Assembly: GCF_904846055.1 (NCBI RefSeq)
Contig: NZ_CAJGYV010000001.1
Location: 930,001 to 994,000, forward strand
DNA length: 64,000 nt
Reading direction: 5' to 3'
Source: Psychrobacter ciconiae
Lineage (GTDB): Bacteria; Pseudomonadota; Gammaproteobacteria; Pseudomonadales; Moraxellaceae
Under the pieces are notes generated by a model that was not told the DNA's origin, did not search any database, and was given only the letters and a program-made list of their open reading frames with translations. The position numbers were made by a program, and so were the translations under genes. This document shows positions 30,368 to 38,893 of the stretch, piece by piece (positions within the stretch are counted from its first letter, which is position 1; each line of letters opens with the position of its first letter).

Positions 30368-31765
30368 ATGAGCCAGCACAGCCCAACTTCCGAATTTTCT
30401 GCCGAAAATACATCGGCGACCCTATCAGCTTCGCGCCCGCAGTTTTCTCGGCAAAAAACCCCACATTTTGAGCGCGCTGATGACATGCGCGTGGTGGTTA
30501 CCGGAATGGGGGCAATCACGCCGCTTGGACTTGATGTGGCAAGCACTTGGGAACGACTGTTAAATGGCGAAAGCGGCATCAGCCACATTGAGCACTTTGA
30601 TGCCACCGACTTTCGCGCCCAAATTGCGGGAACGGTCAAAAACTTTGATGCCAAACAATTTATGAATGCCAAAGACGCCCGCCGCTACGATGAATTTATG
30701 CATTATGGCATGGCAGCGGTGGCAATGGCGCTAAAAGAGTCTGGATTTATTGACGAGGTAGGCGCGGCAGATGCACCCGTCCAAGGCGTTAACCCTGAGC
30801 GCTTTGGAATTATTTTAGGCTCCGGTATCGGCGGCATCCAAACGATTGAGGACAGCTGCGACACGTTAAGTAATAAAGGCGCTAAAAAAGTCTCACCGTT
30901 TATTATCCCCGGCTCAATCGTCAATATGGCAGCAGGACTGGTTGCCATTAAGCATGATTTAAAAGGTCCAAACCTTGCCACCGCCACCGCTTGTACCACC
31001 GCCACTCACGCGATTGGTCTTGCCGCGCGCCTCATTGCTTATGGCGATGCCGATGTAATGCTGGCAGGCGGCAGCGAGAAAGGCTCAAGCCCGCTTGGGA
31101 TGGCAGGGTTTGGCGCCATGCACGCCTTATCGACGCGAAATGAAGAGCCGGCACGCGCCTCAAGACCTTTTGACAAAGACCGCGATGGCTTTGTGTTAGG
31201 TGATGGCGCGGGCGTTTTGGTGTTAGAAAGTCTTGCCCATGCCAAGGCTCGCGGCGCCACTATTTTGGCGGAGCTGGTCGGCTTTGGCATGAGCGATGAT
31301 GCAAGCCACATCACTGCGCCCCCTGAAGACGGTCGCGGAGCAGCTCGCGCCATGACCAATGCTTTAGCTGACGCTGGAATTACCCCTGATGTCGTCGGCT
31401 ACGTCAACGCCCACGGCACCAGCACGCCCGCCGGCGACGTTGCTGAATCCATCGCCATTGAAACCGTTTTTGCGCCGGTTAAAGACCGCATTTTAGTCAG
31501 CTCAACCAAATCTATGACCGGTCACTTACTTGGTGCAGCAGGCGGCATCGAAGCTATTTTTACCATTAAAGCGCTGCAAGACCAACACGTGCCACCTACC
31601 ATCAATTTGGAAAACTTGGAGGACGGCTGCAACCTTGATTATGTTGCTAACACCTCGCGCCGTGTCGACAACCTAAATTACGCCGTATCGAACAGCTTTG
31701 GCTTTGGTGGCACCAACGGCTCATTGATTTTTGCCCGCTACCCCAACGCCCAAGATAAAAATTAA
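30368..31765 (+). CDS. fabF: 3-oxoacyl-ACP synthase II (FabF)
   Basis: Condensing enzyme for fatty-acid elongation, 465 residues. The catalytic triad is Cys209 (TATACTTATHAIG), His349 (VNAHGTSTPAGD) and His386 (TGHLLGAAGG). The thiolase core starts at MRVVVTGMGAITPLG, residue 40. The first 39 residues are a Ser/Ala-rich polar leader; AGGAC before the ATG at 30368 supports translation of it, while the internal ATG has no good site. CTTA after the catalytic Cys replaces the common CATG. It stands alone, away from other fab genes, so it may be a second copy. Confidence 0.92.
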   Translation: MSQHSPTSEFSAENTSATLSASRPQFSRQKTPHFERADDMRVVVTGMGAITPLGLDVASTWERLLNGESGISHIEHFDATDFRAQIAGTVKNFDAKQFMNAKDARRYDEFMHYGMAAVAMALKESGFIDEVGAADAPVQGVNPERFGIILGSGIGGIQTIEDSCDTLSNKGAKKVSPFIIPGSIVNMAAGLVAIKHDLKGPNLATATACTTATHAIGLAARLIAYGDADVMLAGGSEKGSSPLGMAGFGAMHALSTRNEEPARASRPFDKDRDGFVLGDGAGVLVLESLAHAKARGATILAELVGFGMSDDASHITAPPEDGRGAARAMTNALADAGITPDVVGYVNAHGTSTPAGDVAESIAIETVFAPVKDRILVSSTKSMTGHLLGAAGGIEAIFTIKALQDQHVPPTINLENLEDGCNLDYVANTSRRVDNLNYAVSNSFGFGGTNGSLIFARYPNAQDKN

Positions 31766-31873
31766 TAAAATCTGAATTCAAAGCGCACTTAACAATCAGT
31801 GTGAATCAGCTTGCCGCCCCTTATCGACCTTGCGTATGATAAGGGGTAATTTTTAGCCCAATGGAAAAAAACT

Positions 31874-33013
31874 ATGTCAAGTTACACCTTTTCGCACCAA
31901 TTTTATCAGCGCTGGACGCGCGCCCCTGAAGTCATTCGCGGCGCCATCACCCAAGAGCTTGCTGACATTACAGTCCTGTTGCAGCCTGAAACTCGCCTTG
32001 AGACTTACCAGTTTAGCATTGAGGACTTAGACGCCCATTTAGATATTTTGACCCGCGAGCACGACGCCAAGCTCAAAGCCGAAGCTGAGCGCCAAGCGTT
32101 AGCAGAAAAGCAGCGCCTCATCGACCAAGAAAAACAAGAGCGCGAAGCTCGCCGCCAAAAACGCGAACAAAATGAGCGCTTGGCAGAGGAAAAAGCAGCT
32201 CAAGACAAACAGCGCCGCGAAGAAGAACAAGCCCGAGCTGAGCAAGCCGCAACAGATGACGCGGAAGCCAAAAAGGCGCAGCAAGAAGCGCAAAACCTGC
32301 CTACCGAAACTAACGACAACATCGCAAAAACTCAAAAAAGCGATATCGCAATCTCCGAAACCTTGGAGCAGCAAAGCCTAGCTGATGACGTTGATGCTTT
32401 GTTTGAAGATATTCGAGCGCAAAACGAATCCGCCGAGTTGTCAAAAAACGATGAAACGAGCGAAAAAGAAGAACTGCAATCAGAACAATTAACGGCTCAA
32501 AACGACAGCAGTGATAGCCAAAGAAACGCTACTCAGACCGAGCAAGAATCTACTTTGGAAGCTGAAAGTATTGACGCTGAAAATACTGATACTAAAAATA
32601 GTGATTCAGAAAGCGTAGAAAGTTTGGCTACCGAAAACGACAACGCTGAAGCTGCTGAAAGCAAATCTAGCACGAACGAAACTATTGAAGAGGCAGCTGC
32701 CGAAAAACATGAAGCCGCGCCGGCAGAAGAAGCCAGTAAATCAGTCGAAACAGCGCCATCAAATCAAGCACAAAACAAGGCTTTCAAACCCGATAGTTCT
32801 GATAATCCTGAGACGCAAAAAGACCTTCCTGAAAGCCTAAACCTTGATGTCAAATCTGCTGACGACATCACCCAAGCGCTAAGCAATCATCTTGATGACT
32901 TTTTAACCGATAAAATGATGCAGCTTTCAGACGACTTAAAAGCTTGGCTGAAAGAAGAAGTCAGCCGTCAACTTGCCGAGCTTGACGCCAAAAACAAGCA
33001 AGCGCAAAAATAA
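31874..33013 (+). CDS. acidic coiled-coil protein of unknown function
   Basis: A 379-residue protein I cannot name. Residues 1-55 are a compact segment (YTFSHQFYQRWTRAPEVIRG, then QELADITVLLQPE). Residues about 60-145 are a charged helix of E/K/R/Q/A typical of a long coiled coil. About 150-310 is an acidic Ser/Glu/Asn/Ala-rich disordered region. The last 60 residues (DITQALSNHLDDFLTDKMMQ, then LKEEVSRQLAELDAKNK) form amphipathic helices. No signal peptide. Monocistronic, with a terminator after it. Confidence 0.8.
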   Translation: MSSYTFSHQFYQRWTRAPEVIRGAITQELADITVLLQPETRLETYQFSIEDLDAHLDILTREHDAKLKAEAERQALAEKQRLIDQEKQEREARRQKREQNERLAEEKAAQDKQRREEEQARAEQAATDDAEAKKAQQEAQNLPTETNDNIAKTQKSDIAISETLEQQSLADDVDALFEDIRAQNESAELSKNDETSEKEELQSEQLTAQNDSSDSQRNATQTEQESTLEAESIDAENTDTKNSDSESVESLATENDNAEAAESKSSTNETIEEAAAEKHEAAPAEEASKSVETAPSNQAQNKAFKPDSSDNPETQKDLPESLNLDVKSADDITQALSNHLDDFLTDKMMQLSDDLKAWLKEEVSRQLAELDAKNKQAQK

Positions 33014-33060
33014 GCTTATTTTGCCCTATGATTAAAAAACCCCACTATTAAAAACCCAAT

Positions 33061-33090
33061 AAAAAGCGCCTTAGAATTGGCGCTTTTTTA
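33061..33090. terminator. bidirectional terminator
   Basis: Stem AAAAAGCGCC / GGCGCTTTTT, loop of 8, with T run; lies between the convergent coiled-coil gene and the aminopeptidase gene. Confidence 0.88.
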
Positions 33091-33118
33091 TTAGGGTTCA
33101 AAAAGGGTTAAAAGTAAG

Positions 33119-34957
33119 TTAAATGGCTTGAGTTCGCGCGGTTAACCAAGCAAGCGCAGCGCCATCAACTCGGGAATTTAACTGCTCAAAAACCAGTTGA
33201 TGATAGTCATTTAACCAGTCGATTTCGATTTGGGTGAGTCGCGATTTATCGATTAAGCGCGTATCAATCGGACAATAGGTCACCGTTTCGAACTGTAGAA
33301 ATTTGCCAAAGTCGGTCTCGGTCGGATTAGCAACAGGCATATTGACCACCAAGTTTTCAATTCGGATGCCCCATTTGCCCTCGCGGTACAGCCCCGGCTC
33401 ATTGCTGGTCAGCATTCCCGCCTTCATCGCCCGCTCTTTTGGGGTGGTTGCGCCAAAGGCAATGACTTGCGGACCTTCATGGACATTTAAAAAGTAGCCC
33501 ACGCCATGACCGGTGCCGTGACCGAAGTCCAATTGCTCCTGCCAAAGCGGCGCTCGGCAAATCGCGTCAATCAGCGGTGAAGCAATGCCATCTGGAAAAT
33601 GCGCCCGCGCCAAGGCAATGTGGGCTTTTAACACTAAGGTAAAATCACGTTTTTGCGCCTCATTTACCGCCCCAACACCAACCACGCGGGTAATGTCCGT
33701 TGTGCCATTTTGGTACTGAGCGCCGGAGTCAATCAGTAGCAAGCCGCCAATTTTGGTATCAAGCTGGCTGTATTTTTCAGGGGTCGCTCGGTAATGCGGC
33801 AATGCGCCATTTTCATTAAATCCGGCAATGGTGGCAAAGCTTGGCGAGATATAGTTCGGCTGACGGCTGCGCGCCTCAATCAGCATCTGGTCCACGTCAA
33901 GCTCAGACAATGGCTCACCATCAGCAAGCTTTGCTTCAAACTTGGCAAAAAACTCACAAAGCGCCGCCCCATCTTGGCGCATGGCTTCGCGGATATTGTC
34001 GATATCGGCAGGCGATTTGACTGATTTTAGCAGCGTACTTGGCGCCATTTGCTCAAGGATTTCTACCTCACCTGCAATGCTTGCTACCGTTCCTGCGGCA
34101 ACTTTGTTCGGGTCTAATAACAAAACGTCATTGGCTTGCAGCTTTGCTAACGCAGATTTCACGTTTTGATAATCGGCAATGTTAATGCCGCTTTTTGCCA
34201 AACTGTTTTTAATCTCGTCACTTATTTTGACGTCATCAACAAACAGCGTCGCGTCATCATTACTAATTAAAAGATGCGCCAAAAATACTGGATTGTAATC
34301 CACATCCGCACCGCGAAGGTTGGTCAGCCAAGCAATGTCATCAAGGCTTGACAATAAATGATGGCTTGCACCGATTTTTGCCATCTCGCTGCGGACTTTA
34401 GCAAGTTTCTCCTTTGCGGTGGTATCTAAAAACTTACCGTCGTGAGCAAAAATTGCCGCGCTCGGTAGCACCGCCCGACCCTCCCAAACGTCCGCCAAAA
34501 TATCGCGGCTGATATCCAAAATAATGCCTTTTTTGGCAAAAGCCGCTTCAAGCTTCTCTTTTTCGCTCAACGCCAACACGTCACCATCGATGGCAACGCT
34601 GTCACCCGATGCTAAATTGTCGGCAAGCCAAGTGATATGATTGGGATTTCCTGCCGCCAGTTTTTGCAGTTCAATTCCTGACCCTGAAAGCTCATCGGCG
34701 GCTTGCACCCAATAGCGGCTGTCTGCCCAAAGCCCTGCAAAATCTTGAGTCACCACAAGGGTTGCCGCAGAGCCGGTAAATCCAGAAAGCCACTGCCGAC
34801 CTTGCCAATATTCAGGCAAGTATTCGGACAAATGCGGGTCGGCGGTTGGCACGATGAGAGCAGTAATATGCTGCTTGGCAAGGACATCTCGCAGCTTGGC
34901 TAAGCGCTCGGTGATAAAGGTTTTTGTTGCCGTAGTGGTGTTAGATTGCGATGTCAT
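33119..34957 (-). CDS. Xaa-Pro aminopeptidase (M24 family, three-domain type)
   Basis: Metallopeptidase removing N-terminal residues before proline. The 612-residue size with two creatinase-like N-terminal domains and a pita-bread catalytic domain matches the eukaryote-like XPNPEP1 type rather than the shorter PepP. Metal and active-site stretches: LLIDSGAQYQNGTTDITRVV, FGHGTGHGVGYFLNVHEGPQ, TSNEPGLYREGKWGIRIEN and the C-terminal FETVTYCPID. Soluble, with AGAGG before the ATG. Confidence 0.93.
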   Translation of the reverse strand: MTSQSNTTTATKTFITERLAKLRDVLAKQHITALIVPTADPHLSEYLPEYWQGRQWLSGFTGSAATLVVTQDFAGLWADSRYWVQAADELSGSGIELQKLAAGNPNHITWLADNLASGDSVAIDGDVLALSEKEKLEAAFAKKGIILDISRDILADVWEGRAVLPSAAIFAHDGKFLDTTAKEKLAKVRSEMAKIGASHHLLSSLDDIAWLTNLRGADVDYNPVFLAHLLISNDDATLFVDDVKISDEIKNSLAKSGINIADYQNVKSALAKLQANDVLLLDPNKVAAGTVASIAGEVEILEQMAPSTLLKSVKSPADIDNIREAMRQDGAALCEFFAKFEAKLADGEPLSELDVDQMLIEARSRQPNYISPSFATIAGFNENGALPHYRATPEKYSQLDTKIGGLLLIDSGAQYQNGTTDITRVVGVGAVNEAQKRDFTLVLKAHIALARAHFPDGIASPLIDAICRAPLWQEQLDFGHGTGHGVGYFLNVHEGPQVIAFGATTPKERAMKAGMLTSNEPGLYREGKWGIRIENLVVNMPVANPTETDFGKFLQFETVTYCPIDTRLIDKSRLTQIEIDWLNDYHQLVFEQLNSRVDGAALAWLTARTQAI

Positions 34958-35207
34958 AATGCCTCTTTTTTATTTCAAGTTGCAAAAAAGCTTGCCGCGA
35001 CCTCAAAGCCGTTAACCAAAACTGCCCTGATTTGGTGCTTCGCCGCTATGGTGAAATTCAAACAATGGTTATGCGGCAAGAAAGCAGCAATTACAAGTCC
35101 GATATGCTCATAGAAGCTGACCTTTTTTAATCGTGATGACTAAAACTATGATTATGCAAAATAAGCGCAATGAACCACCGCTTTAACGTGTGGTTAAAAC
35201 TTGGGCT

Positions 35208-35241
35208 AAAAAAAACCTGCCAAAGTAGCCCTTGGCAGGTT
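35208..35241 (-). terminator. terminator of the Ala-rich protein gene
   Basis: Perfect 10-bp stem AACCTGCCAA / TTGGCAGGTT with an 8-base loop; the eight A on the plus strand give a U run for leftward transcription. Confidence 0.88.
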
Positions 35242-35287
35242 GAATCATTGCAAGTTGTAAATTTGAAGAAGACAGCTATCACGCCGG

Positions 35288-35298
35288 CAAGCGGTCAT
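35288..35298 (+). repeat. intergenic motif CAAGCGGTCAT, copy 3
   Basis: Third exact copy of the 11-mer, between the Ala-rich protein gene and its terminator. Confidence 0.5.
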
Positions 35299-35386
35299 TA
35301 CCAATGGCGTTTTTTAGTCGCAAAATACCAGCAACCTTAGCGACTAAGATTGCCGATAAGATAAAAGGTGCAGCTGAAACTTATGC

Positions 35387-35845
35387 TTATTTTGCTACAG
35401 AGCCTGGTGTTCCAGATTCAGCGTTGGCTTCAGCAGCAGCAGGCTCGGAGGCTTCAACCGCCGCTTGATTTACCGTACCTTCGGCAGTTGCCGTTCCGGC
35501 TTCAGCAGCCACAACGTCGCCGCTTGCCTCAGTTGGTGCTGGTGTTGCTGTGGCATCCGCTGCGGTTGCTGTGGCATCCGCTGCGGTTGCTGATGCAGCT
35601 GTATCTGTTGCTCCTGCGCCTTCTTCTGCTGCCGGAGCTTCAGCGCTCGCCTCTACTTTAGCGGCAGGGGCTGCGGCTTCGGCAGTTTCTGCCGCAACGG
35701 GAGCTTCAGCTTTGATATGCTCGCCTGCAGGTCGTAAAAATCCGGAAATACCGATAAGCAAAACAATGGCTAAAAATAAGCCGACGCCACCTAAAGCAAA
35801 CGCAAACTCTTTCATGGGGTTGTTGCTGCTGATATCTTCTGACAT
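35387..35845 (-). CDS. Ala-rich protein with one N-terminal membrane helix
   Basis: A 152-residue protein. A short polar N-terminus, then one hydrophobic helix (FAFALGGVGLFLAIVLLIGI, about residues 13-32), then about 110 residues almost entirely of Ala, Glu, Thr, Pro, Gly, Val and Asp, without aromatic residues. It looks like a membrane anchor with a disordered acidic tail outside or inside the cell. A 21-bp tandem duplication in the gene (35544-35585) encodes the repeated ATAAD unit. No family recognised. Confidence 0.75.
   Translation of the reverse strand: MSEDISSNNPMKEFAFALGGVGLFLAIVLLIGISGFLRPAGEHIKAEAPVAAETAEAAAPAAKVEASAEAPAAEEGAGATDTAASATAADATATAADATATPAPTEASGDVVAAEAGTATAEGTVNQAAVEASEPAAAEANAESGTPGSVAK
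35544..35585. repeat. 21-bp tandem duplication within the Ala-rich gene
   Basis: Two exact adjacent copies of a 21-bp unit beginning GTTGCTGTGGCATCC. The unit is a multiple of three, so copy number can change without breaking the frame. Confidence 0.9.
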
Positions 35846-36003
35846 ATCTTATCCACCTTGCACAAAAAATATTTAAAATTTTAGCCTATTATATCGCAAA
35901 TTTTATCAAATTGTTAAAAGCCTTAACTTTTTAATGGGATTATTTTTATTAAAAGTTATTTGCTTTATTTGCAATGGGTTGATTCCAAAGTCGGCAGCGG
36001 GCA

Positions 36004-37575
36004 TCAGTATTCTTGCGACGCTTGACTGACGCGCCGCCCTAAATAGCTGAGCACGAGCAGCAGGGCAATAAAGCCCAAAATCGGATAATTGCCAAATCGG
36101 GTAAATGGCGTCTGCCCCGTTCGCGCTTCAATCTCGCCGCGAAGTACGGTGCGCTCAAATTGCGGCGCGCGTTTTACGATGCGACCTTTATCATCAATGA
36201 TGGCGGTCACGCCAGTATTGGTCGCTCGCATAAACCAGCGACCGTTTTCAAGAGCGCGCATTTGAACCATTTGCAGATGCTGTAAGGGTCCTGCGGACGT
36301 GCCAAACCAAGCATCGTTTGAAATGGTCAATAAAAAGTCGGTGCCAATGGCGTTTTTGCGCGTGGTATCAGGATAAGCCACCTCGTAGCAAACTGCCGCC
36401 CCAAGATTGTGACCGCGAACATGAAGCGGATTTTGATTGTCCGCGCCGCGGCTATAGCTCATAATGTCTTGACTTCCCGCCAAATCTGGCAAAATATCCA
36501 GTGCACCTTCAAACGGAATATACTCACCAAACGGCACCAAACGCTGCTTTTTATAAAGCCCTTCAGCGTCCGCCCCAAGCGCAATCACGCTGTTATAAAA
36601 CGGTGGGTATTTATCCGTTTTGGGGTCAAAGGCGGCGGTATCTTTATAAGGAATCCCTGTAATCCAAGTCGTTCCGGTTTCTTTGGCAACCTTGACGACC
36701 TCATTAATAAAGCCAATTGCTTCATCTTGAAACATCGGAATCGACGACTCGGGCCAAAGGATAATATCGCGACCCCATTCTGTTCGAGTTAAGGTGGCGT
36801 AGATTTTCAGCGTTTCAATTTGATATTCGGTCAGCCATTTTAAATCTTGCGGGATATTGCCTTGAATCAATGATACGGTTAAATTGGGCGTGTTTTTTGG
36901 TTTTGTCCATTGCGGATTCACCAGCCAAATCACAACGCCCGCCCCAACAAACACCATGGAGGCAAGTAAAAATCCCAATCGGCGGCGCGCAGCTTCTACC
37001 AAACTTGCCGCAAAGAGCACCGCAATAAAGCTGATGGCAAATACCCCAAAAACTGGCGCAAGGCTTGATAACCAATATTGCTCGGTGAACGCATAACCAA
37101 CAAACAGCCATGGAAATCCGGTAAATAACCACGTTTTAAGCCACTCTTGAGCGACCCAAAGCGCAGCAAAAGATAGCGGCTGACGACCAACGACATTATT
37201 AAAAATCAGCGCCAAAACCCCATGAAACAGCCCCATGATGATTCCCATTAGAGCAATCATAATCAGCGCAAGCCAAGCGGGGGTATCGCCATAATCGTGA
37301 ATCGAGGTATAAAGCCAAAACGCGCCCACACACCAAAGCCCCATGCCGTAAGCTTCGCCAATAAAAAACGCGCGCTTGCCGCTCATGGCAGGTTTTAATA
37401 ACGCGTATAAAATCGCTGGCGACACAATCGCAAGCGGCCAAATCTTATAAGGCGCGAGCGCCAATAAAAACATCGCCCCTGCAACCCAAGCAATGAGCAT
37501 CGCGCCCAAAAGTGGCAAAGATTGCGCTTGATTTGCCTTAAGCCGCTTTTGCAAATCCGCCGTGGTCAGCCGCAT
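36004..37575 (-). CDS. lnt: apolipoprotein N-acyltransferase
   Basis: Inner-membrane enzyme adding the third acyl chain to lipoproteins. N-terminal six or so membrane helices are followed by a periplasmic nitrilase domain with the catalytic triad Glu276 (ILWPESSIP), Lys343 (YKKQRLVPFGEYIPF) and Cys396 (AVCYEVAYPD), and a final helix near the C-terminus. 523 residues, standard length. corC lies upstream on the same strand, the usual pairing, but with a terminator between. Confidence 0.96.
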   Translation of the reverse strand: MRLTTADLQKRLKANQAQSLPLLGAMLIAWVAGAMFLLALAPYKIWPLAIVSPAILYALLKPAMSGKRAFFIGEAYGMGLWCVGAFWLYTSIHDYGDTPAWLALIMIALMGIIMGLFHGVLALIFNNVVGRQPLSFAALWVAQEWLKTWLFTGFPWLFVGYAFTEQYWLSSLAPVFGVFAISFIAVLFAASLVEAARRRLGFLLASMVFVGAGVVIWLVNPQWTKPKNTPNLTVSLIQGNIPQDLKWLTEYQIETLKIYATLTRTEWGRDIILWPESSIPMFQDEAIGFINEVVKVAKETGTTWITGIPYKDTAAFDPKTDKYPPFYNSVIALGADAEGLYKKQRLVPFGEYIPFEGALDILPDLAGSQDIMSYSRGADNQNPLHVRGHNLGAAVCYEVAYPDTTRKNAIGTDFLLTISNDAWFGTSAGPLQHLQMVQMRALENGRWFMRATNTGVTAIIDDKGRIVKRAPQFERTVLRGEIEARTGQTPFTRFGNYPILGFIALLLVLSYLGRRVSQASQEY

Positions 37576-37654
37576 ACCTGATTCCCAATGATGTCAATAA
37601 ACCGTAATAAAAAAATAAAAAGTTACCAAAATAATTGCCGCCCATGATACCAGT

Positions 37655-37664
37655 ATGACCGCTT
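37655..37664 (-). repeat. near copy of the CAAGCGGTCAT motif
   Basis: Reads AAGCGGTCAT on the minus strand, matching the last 10 bases of the 11-mer (the preceding base is T, not C). In the corC-lnt spacer. Confidence 0.4.
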
Positions 37665-37720
37665 AAAAGGAAAACTTTGGCATCTTAATTGAGCGGTTTA
37701 AATAACTTTGCGACCGCCAC

Positions 37721-37750
37721 AAAAAAACACGGCAAAAACCGTGCTTTTTT
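37721..37750 (-). terminator. terminator after corC
   Basis: CACGG / CCGTG hairpin flanked by A and T runs, with one mismatch in the extended stem. Confidence 0.75.
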
Positions 37751-37784
37751 GATAAAGATGATGTTTTTAAAATTTAACTGTTTT

Positions 37785-38684
37785 TTAAGGCAAAGGATTG
37801 GTGATAACCTCAGTTTCAGGAACTTTGGTCAATTCAAGCAGCCGGATAAAGCGCCCTTCAACGTCAGTAATGGTAATTTTCCAGTCATCAATGGTGACGC
37901 TCTCGCCTTCTAAATCGCTGACATAGCCCAAAGCTTGCATGACCAGACCGCCCATGGTGTCCACTTCAGCATCATCAAAATGACTGCCTAGCTCATCGTT
38001 ACAGTCTTCAATCACCGTTGCTGCTTGAACGCACCACGTGTCGAGCTTTTCAGGGTGCGGGATGATGTTATTAATGTCGCTGTCTTCATCAAAGTCATCA
38101 TGCTCATCGACAATGTCACCGACGATTTCCTCAAGCAAATCTTCCATGGTGACCACGCCGGCAAAGTTACCAAAATCATCAACCACGACTGCCATATGGA
38201 CTTGGGTGCTTTGTAAAGAGCGCAAAAGTGTATCAGAGCGCGCCGACTCGCTGATATAAAGCGGCTGCCGCACCAAATCGCGAAGGCGTTTGCTGTCGAT
38301 TTTGTCCTCTTGATTGCGAACCATCATCACCAAAATCGGGATTAAGTCTTTGGCAAGCAGAATCCCAATCACCGCGTCATCATCTTGGCTATCGAACACC
38401 GGATAGCGCGAGTGCGCCGCCTCAAGGATGATGTCCATGACCTCAGGCAAGCTTGCGCTTTCGTGAAGCCCGATCACCTGCGGTCTTGGGGTCATAATTT
38501 CGCGGACTTGGGTGGCTGGCAAATCCAAAACGCCTTCTAACATATCCACCGTATCGGGCTCTAAAAACTGCCGCGAGTCGTGAACGAGCCGAATCAGTTC
38601 ATCTCGGGTTTCAGGGGCGGTCGTCAGCCAGCGTTTTAAGCCGCGCATCGACCAACTACTCGGACTTGGAGCCTCATCGGACAT
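37785..38684 (-). CDS. corC: CorC/YbeX-type CBS-domain protein
   Basis: A 299-residue soluble protein of the CorC branch, associated with magnesium and cobalt efflux and lacking the membrane DUF21 domain. After ELIRLVHDSRQFLEPDTVDM comes VREIMTPRPQV at the start of CBS 1 (about residues 57-115), CBS 2 (about 130-190, with VDDFGNFAGVVTMEDLLEEIVGDIVDEHD), then a CorC_HlyC transporter-associated domain. Encoded upstream of lnt, as in many gammaproteobacteria; ybeY and ybeZ are not adjacent here. Confidence 0.94.
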   Translation of the reverse strand: MSDEAPSPSSWSMRGLKRWLTTAPETRDELIRLVHDSRQFLEPDTVDMLEGVLDLPATQVREIMTPRPQVIGLHESASLPEVMDIILEAAHSRYPVFDSQDDDAVIGILLAKDLIPILVMMVRNQEDKIDSKRLRDLVRQPLYISESARSDTLLRSLQSTQVHMAVVVDDFGNFAGVVTMEDLLEEIVGDIVDEHDDFDEDSDINNIIPHPEKLDTWCVQAATVIEDCNDELGSHFDDAEVDTMGGLVMQALGYVSDLEGESVTIDDWKITITDVEGRFIRLLELTKVPETEVITNPLP

Positions 38685-38893
38685 AATGGTGTGATTTAAC
38701 CTCGTTTATCATGATAAGCGTTATGATGGGGGTAACTGTCAAAATTAAAACCAAAATTTACAAGAACTTTTTACTGTCACCTTGAGCAAATATTTGCAAA
38801 TTGTACCCATAAAGTCAATTGCTATTGCTTGCTTACAACAAACTTTGGTATGGTTTTAATTATCCCCGACAATTCCAAGGTCTGCTATCCTTC

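Larger units (their letters stand above)
34958..35386. other. intergenic region before the Ala-rich protein gene
   Basis: 429 bases with no gene. It contains a terminator (35208-35241) and one CAAGCGGTCAT motif (35288-35298); nothing else stood out. Confidence 0.6.

Noticed and set aside
31874..33013. TolA- or IF2-like protein
   Set aside because: Only the charged helix resembles these; there is no N-terminal membrane anchor or GTPase domain.
35368..35876. Leucine- and alanine-rich plus-strand frames opposite the Ala-rich gene
   Set aside because: They are antisense shadows of its repetitive codons; the minus-strand gene has the start signal and a terminator.
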